Source: Haplomitrium mnioides (taxonomy: Eukaryota > Marchantiophyta > Haplomitriopsida > Calobryales). Taken from it: a stretch of 58,810 nt of DNA. Numbering within the stretch: the stretch's first letter is position 1; each line of letters starts with the position of its first letter. Under the pieces are notes generated by a model. That model searched no databases, had not been told where the DNA came from, and was given only the letters and a program-made list of their open reading frames with translations. A program made the translations under genes and the position numbers. Location: assembly GCA_049999725.1 (NCBI GenBank), contig JBNGIS010020431.1:1-58810 (forward strand). Direction: 5' to 3'. Below, piece after piece: positions 30,318-40,119 of the stretch.

Positions 30318-30665
30318 TGTATGGAAGTAATTGATATTGCACAACCTACATCAACTCTAAATACTTCGATTTTGTCAGATATTGAATTGACTTTTGAAAG
30401 AGGTCGCAGATACTGCGCAAGAGATTTTGGTAGGAATAAAGACGATGGGGATTTTGTGATTGACGTTCATTTTACCCTGATAAGAAATGCTAATTATAGC
30501 ATTCATTCCTTTGGGAGTGAGAACTATGCAAATGAAATACTTTTGTTGAGATATGGATCGATGAGAGTATAACCCCGGAGGAAGCATTTACGAAGCTTCT
30601 CAAAATCTAGTTGATTCATCCATTCCCTTACTACATTCCGAGGATGATTTAAATTCCCACATTGA
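30318..30665 (+). pseudogene. rpoA: rpoA fragment
   Basis: Reads [26 protein letters not shown] and RNANYSIHSFGSENYANEIL, then with frame changes ITPEEA and EASQNLVDSSIPLLHSEDDL. This is the plastid RNA polymerase alpha subunit, middle to C-terminal domain boundary. Confidence 0.88.
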
Positions 30666-30674
30666 CTTCTACTT

Positions 30675-30885
30675 TGTCGGGATTCAAGCAACTATGGTTG
30701 TGACACAGACATGGCAGTGTATTTCACCTAAATACCGGATGTAAAGCCAACCAAATTGCATCCGCTTCCCGAACTGAAGATTGTGTAGGTTGTAGAAGCT
30801 GTGAATCCGCCTGCCCAACAAATTTCTTGAGTGCACGTGTCTATCTGAGATCTGAAACCACCATGGGAATAACTTATGACAGAAT
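30675..30885 (+). pseudogene. psaC: psaC fragment
   Basis: Clear from 30,737: [19 protein letters not shown] then [18 protein letters not shown], the second 4Fe-4S cluster motif of photosystem I subunit VII. Bases 30,675-30,736 look like the decayed first half. It ends [10 protein letters not shown], as in the usual C-terminus. Confidence 0.88.
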
Positions 30886-30889
30886 ACGT

Positions 30890-31250
30890 ACTCTCCTTTG
30901 GATAGAAAATGTTATGCCAAATCTCCCGGAAACACATTCCCAAGATTTGACTATGGAAATCCATCAACAAACAGTCTGATTGGTCAAGATTTCCAACGAA
31001 CATAGTGTTCAAACCATCTCCAATTTATTGACAAATATTATTAGTTTTGCCACACCGAGTGCTTTATTTGTTTCAGGTAAGAAAAGACTCGCGATCTCGA
31101 ATTCTCGGATTCAAGAATCGTTCTATAGTTGAAGTGATACAACGAAAGTTTTTTCCATTCTTTTACCAAGCTTATTTGAGCATAAGACCTCACTCACCCC
31201 ACGATTGGGAAATTATAATAAGTTTATATTTATGTACGCATCTAAGGAGA
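30890..31250 (+). pseudogene. cemA: cemA fragment
   Basis: Reads [50 protein letters not shown] and then, after a shift, RPHSPHDWEIIISLY. This matches the plastid envelope membrane protein CemA, whose C-terminal part has a 'HSPHGWE' motif. Two stops and one frameshift. Confidence 0.82.
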
Positions 31251-31477
31251 CATTAAGTGCTTGAGATATGAATAAAAAAATATATAGAAGTGGTGACTTT
31301 GAATCGGAATTGTCTCATAACGCATGAGTATTTGAATCTTGATATGAATACTTGAATATCACTCTGCTGTGGCACTAGCACTTTTGTTTGCTAACCCACT
31401 CGTCTAGTGTGGGGAATCTAAAAAAACGTGTCACATCCCTTTAATTAGGGAGAAAGAATGAATCAAAGACAACTGAC
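31251..31477. other. Unassigned segment before the assembly gap
   Basis: AT-rich, no gene recognised. Confidence 0.3.
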
Positions 31478-31577
31478 NNNNNNNNNNNNNNNNNNNNNNN
31501 NNNNNNNNNNNNNNNNNNNNNNNNNNNNNNNNNNNNNNNNNNNNNNNNNNNNNNNNNNNNNNNNNNNNNNNNNNNNN
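31478..31577. other. Assembly gap, 100 N
   Basis: Exactly 100 N, a conventional gap of unknown size, within the plastid insert. The gene order of the insert across this point is therefore not proven. Confidence 1.
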
Positions 31578-31654
31578 CGGTTTTTTAGATGAGTGAATAT
31601 ATGGAAATATTTATCCCGTAATTTTCATTCAAATCGGGAAGAATCTTTTGATTT

Positions 31655-31751
31655 ATTTGCGTCCATAACTCCTCGTAACCACATTTAAATTCTCCACCTT
31701 TTTAAGCAAATAATCAGCTATGAAGTGACTTTTTTCTAGTGAACGTGTCAT
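31655..31751 (-). pseudogene. rps19: rps19 5' fragment
   Basis: Reverse strand from ATG 31,751: MTRSLEKSHFIADYLLKKVE then NLN, matching ribosomal protein S19 'MTRS.KK.PFVA.HLLKKIE.LN'. Confidence 0.82.
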
Positions 31752-31927
31752 ACCAACCATCCCCTAATTTACATCTTTCATTTTCTAACTGGTTCTACAT
31801 CGGAAAATTGGATGTCTCTGCTTATGCAGTACAATTGGTTGTAGAGTTCTACCATGGCTTCTTCTGCCAAAAATGAATGTTCTCTCCTCGTCTTTTTGTT
31901 GGAGGAATGTAATAAAATCTAGGGCCT

Positions 31928-32128
31928 AACATTAATCCCCTCATACTTACTAATTGATGGACTTGGGATGTACTTCCTCTAGCCTCCAAAAAAGACATCA
32001 TATAACTCGGGTTTGAATTGGGGTTCATTTCTCGCTTCAAGAATTCACTTAGAGCATAACATGTCTCTATTAATGGACGTAATTTCTCCATGGCGTGTAA
32101 ACTTCCATAATCGTGGTGTTTATTGAAA
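31928..32128 (-). pseudogene. rpoC2: rpoC2 N-terminal fragment
   Basis: Reverse strand reads [48 protein letters not shown] and RGLM. This is the plastid RNA polymerase beta'' subunit; the usual 'MSFSGARGN.SQVHQLVGMRGLM' is easily seen. Confidence 0.9.
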
Positions 32129-32129
32129 G

Positions 32130-32272
32130 TATTTGCATCTACTTCGACGATTTATTAGTGAGCAAGGGAAAATATTATCTAGATGCATCAACAAAATAAC
32201 CTCAAAAAAACAACATGTATTAACTGTTGTAATTAAGCGAGCTCATGCTTTAGCTCCATCACCTTCTACCAA
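32130..32272 (+). pseudogene. rps18: rps18 fragment
   Basis: Reads [20 protein letters not shown] then [20 protein letters not shown], plastid ribosomal protein S18. It adjoins rpoC2, which is not its plastid neighbour and lies in the opposite orientation. Confidence 0.9.
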
Positions 32273-32461
32273 TAGCAAGAATGGAGGAAAGAGTCGAATC
32301 TTTCCTTTTCATCAAAACCTCTTGGAATTTAGTAATAAATTCCACAGAAGTTTTGGTAGCTACTTATTTGTTCATCATTATGAGGAACATGTGAAAACCA
32401 AACTCATCCAATATATCTATGTTGCGTATACGTTCATCATGTAGAAGAATTGTGTGGAGAT
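32273..32461. other. Unassigned segment in the plastid insert
   Basis: The rps18 frame stays open here (to 32,444) but the sequence no longer resembles S18. Origin not recognised. Confidence 0.3.
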
Positions 32462-32532
32462 ATGGGTATTGTTTCATAGTAAAATGCCTCCTTGTCAAGG
32501 AGAATATGAGGGTTCAATTCCCGCCATAATGG
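32462..32532 (+). pseudogene. trnG-GCC: Decayed trnG-GCC
   Basis: ATGGGTATTGTTTCATAGTA, ATGCCTCCTTGTCAAGGAGA and GGGTTCAATTCCCGCC align with plastid trnG-GCC. The anticodon GCC has become GTC by a C-to-T change, so it would read as Asp if taken at face value. The acceptor stem is damaged. Confidence 0.75.
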
Positions 32533-32720
32533 AAGCGGAAGAAGTCTTGAAACTTTGCGATTGTATTGCAAGAGTTTACGTACAAAGAACTAGTAAACCC
32601 TTGTGGGTCATTTCCAAAGATATGAAGAGAGATGTCTTCATGTTGGCGAAAGAGGCCAAAGGTTCTGGAATTGTTGACTCAGTGGCCTTAGAGAGTTTAT
32701 CTAGTTCGATGAAAAGTTAA
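32526..32720 (+). pseudogene. clpP: clpP C-terminal fragment
   Basis: Reads [30 protein letters not shown] and [20 protein letters not shown], the last exon of the plastid Clp protease subunit. This frame is open to the stop at 32,718-32,720. Confidence 0.92.
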
Positions 32721-32814
32721 GATCATAAAAATCGTGATTACCCGATGGTTTTTTTTTTTTTTCTTTTTAGGGGAGGGGAGGGAGTTGAAGTTTGGTTTAG
32801 ACGTGAAAATAGAG

Positions 32815-32905
32815 CAGTTAACAACACATCTTCATGGACTAAGAACTACAAGATCACCTACAGAGCCTTTTTTCATTTTAAGATGACAAGAGCGTAGGGA
32901 TAAAT
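32815..32905 (+). pseudogene. trnI-GAU: trnI-GAU intron fragment
   Basis: TTAACAACACATCTTCATGG and CTAAGAACTACAAGATCACC match the middle of the group II intron of trnI-GAU, with C-to-T/G-to-A differences. Opposite orientation to the trnI piece at 29,024-29,205. Confidence 0.75.
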
Positions 32906-32984
32906 ATTATTATTCATTAGTATCAAGAGAGTTCTACTTTAACTGTTGTAAGAAAACAGAACAAAAATCACCAAAAAAAAATTT

Positions 32985-33060
32985 TACATGGGCTAGTGGT
33001 TGGAGTGAAGTTGTAATAAGGTAGCCGTACTAGAAGGTGCGGCTAGATCACCTCCTTTCC
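32985..33060 (+). pseudogene. rrn16: Plastid 16S rRNA 3' end, second copy
   Basis: GGAGTGAAGTTGTAATAAGG, TAGCCGTACTAGAAGGTGCG and GCTAGATCACCTCCTTTC: helix 44-45 and the anti-Shine-Dalgarno. All four differences from the usual plastid sequence that I can see are C-to-T or G-to-A. Confidence 0.93.
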
Positions 33061-33125
33061 CAATTAGATATGGGAGTATAAGGGGGAGTATCAAGGGAAT
33101 AATTAGTAGGTGATGGATTAATTAT

Positions 33126-33325
33126 TTACAAAACTTCCAGAGCCAATAAAGTTATTTTTCCGAAGTTATATTCCCTAAGTTCTCTAGCATTTAGACCAAA
33201 GACTTAAGTCCCTTTTGGATTTCCTTTCTTATCTATAACAACCGTTGCATTATCATTGGATTCCACAACTACTCCATTGCCACATCTAAATCCGTTACGG
33301 GTGTGTACAATAATTGCTCTAATAA
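33126..33325 (-). pseudogene. rpl14: rpl14 3' fragment
   Basis: Reverse strand reads ESEIIRAIIVHTRNGF, SNDNATVVIDKKGNPKGT then a stop (TAA), VFGLNARELRE and ITLLALEVL with the natural end. The stop replaces an Arg. Confidence 0.88.
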
Positions 33326-33428
33326 TTTCTGATTCTTTTTAGGGGATGTTATCGAACCATAATTCAGATTAATATATAACTCGAGTGGTTACAAATCCTT
33401 CATTTGAATCTTCAATCCATGGGAAAGA

Positions 33429-33640
33429 ATGAAAAGAACTTGGAATGTTGAATTGGAAGAAATGATGAGAGTTGGTGTTCATTTTGGACATCAAGCTCGG
33501 AAATGGAATCCCAAGATGACGCCTAATATCTTTGCAGAACATAAGGGTATTCATGTAATAAATCTTGCCCAAATCGCTTGATTTTTATCGAAATCTTGTG
33601 ACTTATTCGCAGATGTTGCGGGTCGGGGGAAATAATTGCT
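33429..33640 (+). pseudogene. rps2: rps2 5' fragment
   Basis: From ATG 33,429: [46 protein letters not shown] (33,579), FLSKSCDLFADVAGRGK. The TGA replaces the Arg (CGA) normally present, a C-to-T change. Confidence 0.92.
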
Positions 33641-33644
33641 TATA

Positions 33645-33995
33645 GTATGCCTATAAGTCACCGACTCATTCTTCAACAGGCACGCGGTCAGAGATTCAAT
33701 TCTCCTCCCACTACTTTGGAGCTTACAATCTTATGTCCTATTTCACTCCCCTATAGGGGTTCTTTCACCTTTCCCTCACAACACTACTTTGTTATCAATC
33801 ACCCAAGTGTATCTAGCCTTACAAGGTGGTCCTTGTTGATTCACATGGGATTCAACGTACCCCCATGCTACTCGGATTAGAGCATAAGCTCATAATGATT
33901 TCGGTTACTAGACTCTTGCCATCTAGGGTGCAGAACTCAACTGCTTTGCCTAGCGACACAACGCTTATCTAGCTCTCTCACAACCTTGTTCTCAC
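33645..33995 (-). pseudogene. rrn23: Plastid 23S rRNA fragment
   Basis: The plus strand shows the complement of 23S: CATTCTTCAACAGGCACGCG, CACCTTTCCCTCACAACACT, GGTGGTCCTTGTTGATTCAC and CTTATCTAGCTCTCTCACAA. About 350 bases of domain II, reverse strand. Confidence 0.9.
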
Positions 33996-34351
33996 GAAGA
34001 TTTCCACACCATATAACAACAAAAAAAGTAAAGGATTTGTTGAATTATCTCTGGATTTCTGATATTCGTTTTGAGTATCTGTTATAGTTTTCAAAAGGGA
34101 CATAAACAACATATTGCTACCGCTAGAAGTCTTGTGAGGTTTTTTTCGTAGTGATTTGTCGGCTAACATTTTCTGAAATTTTTCTCGTGTTAAGACCTAG
34201 TACAATAATTTGTTGGATCGCATTCTTTGACATCATGATGTAATTATATCACACTTGAATTGGGTTTTTATATTCTTAGGTTTTCACAATTTTGGTCTGT
34301 ATATCCACGACAATACAATGAGTGTGCTGGGACGTTCTCAAGATATGTTTT
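33996..34351. other. Unassigned right part of the insert
   Basis: No gene recognised. It is not matched in Unit 1's intron 1, so it most likely came with the organellar DNA. Confidence 0.35.
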
Positions 34352-34364
34352 CTAACTAGGCTCC

Positions 34365-34595
34365 TAAGTTCATCGCGTATAGACTCCCTAGTTTAGGTGA
34401 CCATAGACTCTGGAGTCCATGCTCGCCTAGACTCTAAAGTCCTTGCGCACATTGACTCTAGAGTCCATGTGAGCATGGACTCCGGAGTCCATGCACGCAG
34501 GAACTTTGGAGTCATTGAGCGAATGGACTCTGCTATCCATGCCTGCATAGACTTGAGAGTCAATTTGCATAGAGACTCCCGAGTCTTTTTTAGCT
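34365..34595. repeat. Palindrome array, intron 1 of gene B, Unit 2
   Basis: Words such as AGTCCATGTGAGCATGGACT (34,461-34,480; arms AGTCCATG/CATGGACT pair perfectly around a changed core) and GTCCATGCACGCAGG. The chance ORF 34,397-34,603 arises from it. Confidence 0.8.
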
Positions 34596-34692
34596 TAGAC
34601 TAAATGTTTATACATTGTTACTCGTTATAAACACATAGAGATTTTTTGTTTCACATATCTAATCGTTTTTTACTTTGTTGATCAATTCACTC

Positions 34693-35550
34693 AGTATTTG
34701 GCGGACTTTGTTGATGCATATCTGGACACAAAGCACGTCGAACGAGACTTCATCAAGATGGCCATCAACATCAAACTATTGAAGCCCAAGTAGAGAGTCC
34801 ACATTGTGCAATTAGTGCCACATCCAAGCGCGGCAACAATGTCAGTGACAACAACAACATGACCATCAGCTACCAAAATGAGAAAAATTATTGAGGAGGA
34901 GCTTCACCCTCCCCATCTCCTTCAAGGTCATCTTTTGTGGCCCCATCGTCTTCAACTCCAAGCAACTCAAAAGAGGAAGTAGAGTTGAAGCTTGTATAGG
35001 CTCCAACATCAGGAGCAAAAAAGGCAATCACACAAGGGGCTACAAACCTTTCAAGAATGTGAGCAGGTGGACCCTTAGACAGCGTCTAAGAAAGATAAGA
35101 ATGAAATTTGAGAGTCTGCAATCCATCGATGAAGAGTCTGAAAAGAAACCATTACAATTTGGCTAGAGAGTTTGAACCTTCCAAAACCTTGAATGGACAA
35201 CTAGAGGGTCATTCCAAATTAGAAGGTTGAATGAGGACTTTGTTGAGCTTCTTGCGCAGAGAATGCTCACTTATAAATATGCACACAATTTTTTTTATTG
35301 TTGTTGTGGATCCAAAGTGCGGGTTAAAGGATAAGTCAGAGTTTGATCCAAGAAACCCTGACAAGTATATGTGTAGGATTGCATGAGGCAATCACAGTGT
35401 TGCTGCAAGGCAACTTTTAATCACAAAATATAGAGCAAAGAGTCCAATGATGTCGCTCTACAATTGATATGTGTACTTGGGTCTGACTCCAATAGAGACC
35501 CGTATTTTCACAACGGATGACAATTACAACCAAAGATACAAAATGGAAAA
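34693..35550 (+). pseudogene. Gene B exon 2, first part, Unit 2
   Basis: Starts near FTQYLADFVDAYLDTKHVER, then DFIKMAINIKLL, an Ala/Ser/Thr-rich linker, RRLNEDFVELLAQRMLT, and the ParB-like block up to DDNYNQRYKME. It is cut at 35,550 by Unit 3. The splice acceptor AG is mutated to AA (TTGATCAA). Frame changes in the linker. Confidence 0.65.
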
Positions 35551-35964
35551 CAACCGCTACTTTGAACCAAGAACTGCTATTAGGTTCTTGTTTCATTTGG
35601 CATTAGCAAAAACCAATTCGAATTTTTAACATGCAAAATCATGAATTTGACGCTAGTAATATTTGTTTGCAAAACAAAGGTAATTTTATATATCAAAATG
35701 TCTTTTTTTTAGTGTACAATGTATTAAAAACAAATCTTCTAATGAGCATTTCAACAAAATTTCTTTCATAATTTCATCTTTCAAAAATATGAGCAACGCC
35801 AAGCAAAATACATAAAAAAACAAACATGACATTTGTTGTTAAATATTTTCAAAACTAACACTGATTGCAATAATATGTAAAATTAATAAAACATTCAAAC
35901 TTTATCAAGAAAAAATTGAATTAGAACTCTAAAGTGTTGGCGCAAGAGGATTGTTGAAGCAAAA

Positions 35965-36215
35965 TTGTGAAAAGACTTCTGAAGCCTATGCGTGCATGGA
36001 CAATTGAGGCCCATGTATAGGCACGCATTGTTTGAAAAATCTATGCATATAGAAAGAACTACAACTAACTTGCTTGAACAATTGAAACCCAAGCGTGCTT
36101 GGACAACTGAAGAAAGTACATACTACTGAGTAATTAGAAGTAGAGAATGCATAAGCCTATCTAAAAAGGAGTAGAAATGAAAAAAGAAATTGAACTTCTA
36201 TGCAAGCATAGACTT
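35965..36215. repeat. Palindrome array, B-side end of Unit 3
   Basis: CCTATGCGTGCATGGA, CCCAAGCGTGCTTGGA (arms CCAAGCGTGCTTGG pair) and TCTATGCAAGCATAGA (perfect outer arms). Irregular spacing. Confidence 0.7.
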
Positions 36216-36380
36216 CATTGCTAATTTTTATAAAAACCAATACGTTTTGTTCAAAAACTATTTTGCGCAACAAATTGAATCATGATGAACAAACTTAAAT
36301 TGGATTGAGAGTGCAACAAGATTGAAACTTCAGCAAATAAAATTTTGTAAAGAAAATACTTCACTATATACAAAATTACA

Positions 36381-38955
36381 TCACTCTGATGTTATAGCTC
36401 TATCCTCTTTAGGAGGAATCGTCTCATCTAAATCAACTAGCTCAGAAGCTTCAACATCTGTAGTTGCTAGAGAGTCTTGCCAAGACTTTCTAGTCCATGA
36501 GATGGAAACAGAATCACTAGTAGCACTTGCAGTACCATGAGGAACAGGTTCCTTGTAGTAGTACACATACACTATCTGCGATTCGGTCACGTCGAATGGC
36601 AAAACATCCATCATTAAAAATCTCTAAGGAATGTAGATAGACTAATGCCTATCATATTCCACATCAATGCAATTTTTTATCATCTTCAAAGCACAGACAA
36701 GGCTTGTGCCATACTAAGAGAAAATATCTAAGATCCAATCTTGCTTTGTTGATAAATGGTTAATAAAAATTTATAAAGAGCTTAAGGCTTTTGATAAACA
36801 TTCATTCGAGCACCATCTCTTGGATGTTTTAGTTTAGCCGACACAACATGGCAACTAAACACACTTTGCATAATTTGTTGAGGACGACCACTCGCATCAA
36901 TAGGTTGCAAGTTGAAGAGCCTCGTTCTCCTCTTTCCCTCCTTTCTCTAGTAGCCCACAGTCCAATACTCGTGAGTATGAGGAATTCTTGGACCACCGTA
37001 ATGATGAATATTGCTTTTGTCCATGTAGTAAGAAAAACAAACAAATCAGACACTTGAAATATAGTGTAGGAAAACTAAACAACTTAAACTAAAAACTTGA
37101 AAAATAAAAAAGAACCTACTAGATGTCGTGGTCGATGACACATCAAACCTCCAAAAGAGCATCCTTGACGATGCCAAATTGTTGAAGAATGTATTATTAC
37201 AAAAGACCAAAAATCCAAAGTCGTGATTGCCACAAAAGACGAAACCATATCAAAAATGTCATCTCTAGAAGAAGGTTCAAAATCTTCATGCTTGCATTCT
37301 TTTTAAGGTTGTAATCATAAGGAATATCTGCAATTGACTAGGTGAAACCTCTAGGTTTCACAAATCATTTCAACTAACCAGCATTTGCCTCCTCGTGGAC
37401 TTGGTAATATGCTACATTGAGTCCATCAACAAAGGACGGTAAGTCCTTGTCTTCGTCTCTTAGAACTCCATCAGTGAGAAGGGAAACAACATCATTTGCT
37501 ACCTTGATTTCAACTCTCTAGCTTTCTTTTTTGTCCCCCTGCACATGGCACAACCGAAAAAAAAATTAAGAGGATACAACAAAAGAAAGCTCAGACTTTA
37601 GAGAGGAAGACAATTTGAGCATAGACCTTGGAGTCCAAACTAAGATTGACTTTGAAGTCCAAGCACGTATGGACATTAAGTCCATGCGTGCTAGACATTG
37701 AAATCCAAAAGCTCTTGGACTTCAATGTCCAAGCACACAAGAACTTCAATGTCCTTGAGTGCTTAGACTCCAATGTCCATACGCGCATGGACTTCAATGT
37801 CCAAGCACGCGAGGACTTTAATGTCCAAGTGCACGTGGACTTCATAGTCCATGTGCGGATGGACTCAAAATCATTTTTATTCTAATAAAAACAATTTGCA
37901 AAAAGTTCAATCCAACTCTAGAGACATAAGCGTACAGTGGAAAAACAAACCTACCAAAAGCTTCTCAAAACTTGAGTAAAATGCAGCCATCTTTGACTCC
38001 TTGGTATAGAGAGGGTACTCCTATCTTGCTTCTTCCCAAGAGCTGCATTAAACTTTGGAGCAGAAAGACTTTACCATGACTACCAAAACTTTATGTCTCT
38101 CCAGCTTGCAAGACATTTCTTCAATTGAAAGCTCCCATGCTTCCACGCGTTTCAAAACAAATATTTTAACTTTGTCAGGAAGACCCTGAAGGGACCTCCT
38201 AGGTGTCCACTTTATGCCCTCCATTCTTAGTGATCCCTTAGCCTTCGGCTTCTGGCCCTTCACTGTATTCTTCTCCCACATACAAAAAATGTTTTGTTGT
38301 AAATCCCAAAGCTCACCACTTTGGAACGCTAGCTGAAACCGAATGTCTTGAGAAGTGATTGTCTTCTTAAGAGTCAACTTCGAATTGATCTCCAAGATCT
38401 CTAGCACTGACTCTCTTTTAAATTTCTGGGATGAAACCATCTCACTCTTCACGAATCTTTGATGCCAATATTCAACTTTTTAAATCGATGTCATTTCTAA
38501 TTGGTACTTTTGGTCGTAATTGTTATCTATTGCAAACGTACGGGCCTCTATTGGTGTTAAGCTCACGTAAACATAACAATTGCAGAGCAAAATCATAGGA
38601 TTTTTTGCTCCATATTTTGTGATAAGAAGCTACCTTGCTGCAACACTGTGATTGCCTCATGCACTCTTATATCGATACTTGCCAAGGTTCCTCTTATCGA
38701 ACTCTGACTTATCCTTCAACCTACACTTCAGGTCAACATTAAAAAAACTGTGCGCATATTTGTTGGTGAGTATTCTCTGTGCCAGAGGCTCAATGAAGTC
38801 TTCATTCAACCTCATAATCTTAATTGACCCCTAGTCATATATTCCTGGTTTTGGAAGATTTGAGTTCTCTAAACAAATTGTAATTATTTCTTCTCAAATT
38901 GCCTTTTGGATCTAGGTTTTGGAGCTTGAACTTGCTCCAGCTGTGTTTCCTCTCT
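36381..38955 (-). pseudogene. Gene B of Unit 3: methyltransferase and ParB-like regions
   Basis: Reverse strand, stop at 36,381-36,383 (ITSE). Reading from the gene's 5' side: exon 2 (about 38,955-37,950) with ParB-like remains and WTPRRSLQGLPDKVKIFVLK then EAWELSIEEMSCKLERHKVL, a possible helix-turn-helix; intron with palindromes; exon 3 (about 37,560-37,130) with SIADIPYDYNLKK (near 37,310-37,345) and TTLDFWSFVIIHSS; exon 4 with MDKSNIHHYGGPR, THEYWTVGY, LKHPRDGARMNVYQKP, DWILDIFS.YGTSLVCALK and IDVEYDR. The same motif order as Unit 1, with different lesions: the FSGSG region has a stop here, while ADIPYDYNL is intact. Confidence 0.72.
37600..37865. repeat. Palindrome array, intron 2 of gene B, Unit 3
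   Basis: Includes TGTCCATACGCGCATGGACT (about 37,775-37,794) and GTCCAAGCACGCGAGGAC. Linker words are GACTTCAATGTCC, different from Unit 1's GACTCTAGAGTCC. The chance ORFs on both strands (37,591-37,885) come from the array. Confidence 0.8.
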
Positions 38956-40070
38956 TGTAACACTACACATCCACATTACATATAAGTGTAACGGTCACTA
39001 GCTTTAGTAAGCACAAACTAAAAATGGAGACAACTAGATCTAGAAAGCTATCACTAAGTTAGAGTGTTAAAAAGCGAGTGCTATTATAGAGAGAGTGACA
39101 CGTGGCAAGAGGAGAGAAAGTCAATGAATTAAAGTAAAGGAAAGGCTACTTTAGAAGAGGATAAGGACACGTGGCAAGTGGAGGATTAAAGCAAATAGAA
39201 GGTTCTAAGATAAGGACACGTGGCAGAAGAAGAACTAAAGAGAAATGGAAGGTTCTAAGATAAGGACACGTGGTAGAAGGAGAATAAAAGTAAAGGGTGG
39301 TCCAATCAATGAAAGAGGAGAAAATGGTGGTCCAATTAGAGGAGGATAGAAAAGGAACCAATGGGGTTTCGCCACCTATGTAAGCAAAGTACTTCTAAGT
39401 TAGTATATAAAGAAGGAAGAGTGCCTTGTTGGGGATCTCTTACCTTGTGGGTTCTTGAAGTCCTTTATGCGCTACTCTTGTATTTGTTTGTGCTAATTTT
39501 GGTGTGTGATGTATGTGTGTAGTGTTACAATAAGTTAGTACAAATACCACACATACAAGTTAGCACAAGAGAAGCGCACAAAGAACTTGGAAAACCCACA
39601 AGGTAAGAGATGCCAAACAAGGCACTCTCCCTTCTTTATATACTTGAGAGAAAGCACTTCGCTTACATAGGTGGAGGAACCCCATTGGTTCTTTTTCTAT
39701 CCTCTTCCAATTGGACCCCTCTTTTCTCTCTCACTCTAATTGGACCACCCTTTTACTTTTTTTCTCCTTCTGCCACGTGTCCTTATCCTTAGAACCTTCC
39801 ATCTCTTTAGTTCTCCTTCTGCCACGTGTCCTTATCTTTAGAACCTTCCTTTTACTTTAATTCTCCACTTGCCATGTGTCATTATCCTCTTCTAAAGTAG
39901 TCTATCTAGACTCCCTCTTTCACTTTAATTCGTTGACTTCCTCTCCTCGTACCACATGTCCAATTCTCTATAATAGCAATTGCTTTTTGCTACTCTAACT
40001 TAGTAATAGCTTTCTAGAGATAGTTGACATTATTTTTAGCTATGGTTTACTAAAGTTAGTGATCGTTACA
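38956..40070 (-). repeat. Gypsy 3' LTR, split by a solo LTR
   Basis: On the reverse strand the LTR starts TGTAACGATCACTAACTTTA at 40,070 and ends GTAGTGTTACA at 38,956. Without the nested 543-bp solo LTR and its 5-bp duplication it is about 567 bp. Ends TGTAAC...GTTACA are inverted. It contains several ACACGTGG-type words and a TATATAAAG near 39,638-39,646 (reverse strand). Confidence 0.88.
38987..39529 (+). repeat. Solo LTR of the same gypsy family, with 5-bp TSD
   Basis: TGTAACGGTCACTAGCTTTA...GTGTTACA, 543 bp, plus strand. Flanked by ATAAG at 38,982-38,986 and 39,530-39,534. It is inserted in the LTR of the other copy in the opposite direction, giving a large inverted repeat. TATATAAAG at 39,403-39,411 is a likely TATA box. 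Repeated GGACACGTGGCA words (about 39,165, 39,216, 39,266) are G-box-like. Confidence 0.92.
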
Positions 40071-40088
40071 ATCCTCCTCTTTTTTAAG
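40071..40088 (-). other. Polypurine tract of the gypsy element
   Basis: Reverse strand TTAAAAAAGAGGAGGAT directly before the LTR start TGTAAC: the plus-strand primer site for LTR retrotransposon replication. Confidence 0.8.
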
Positions 40089-40119
40089 AGGCAATGTCCT
40101 CGTTGCGAGTGAGAGAGTT

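Larger units (their letters stand above)
28553..34351. mobile_element. Nuclear insert of scrambled chloroplast DNA (NUPT)
   Basis: About 5.8 kb in intron 1 of gene B of Unit 2. The intron reads GGAACTCAATGCG to about 28,552 and resumes GGCTCCTAAGTTCATCGCG at about 34,353, as judged from Unit 1 (21,672-21,705). It holds fragments of at least 15 plastid genes in both orientations and in an order not found in any one plastid genome. Changes from plastid sequence are largely C-to-T/G-to-A. Includes a 100-N gap. The exact outer edges, above all 33,996-34,351, are uncertain. Confidence 0.85.
35551..38955 (-). mobile_element. Unit 3: inverted copy, B-side part only
   Basis: Begins CAACCGCTACTTTGAACC (35,551) and carries gene B on the reverse strand. 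It ends at the gypsy LTR at 38,956; its gene A half and other end are not present here. It sits inside exon 2 of gene B of Unit 2; the preceding eight bases are ATGGAAAA. Confidence 0.8.

Noticed and set aside
32462-32532. tRNA-Asp (GUC) gene
   Set aside because: Overall it aligns with plastid trnG-GCC; the GTC anticodon is one C-to-T change, and the stems are damaged.
28553-34351. Genuine plastid contig or functional plastid genes
   Set aside because: Genes are fragments with stops, in impossible order, and transposon sequence flanks them on both sides.
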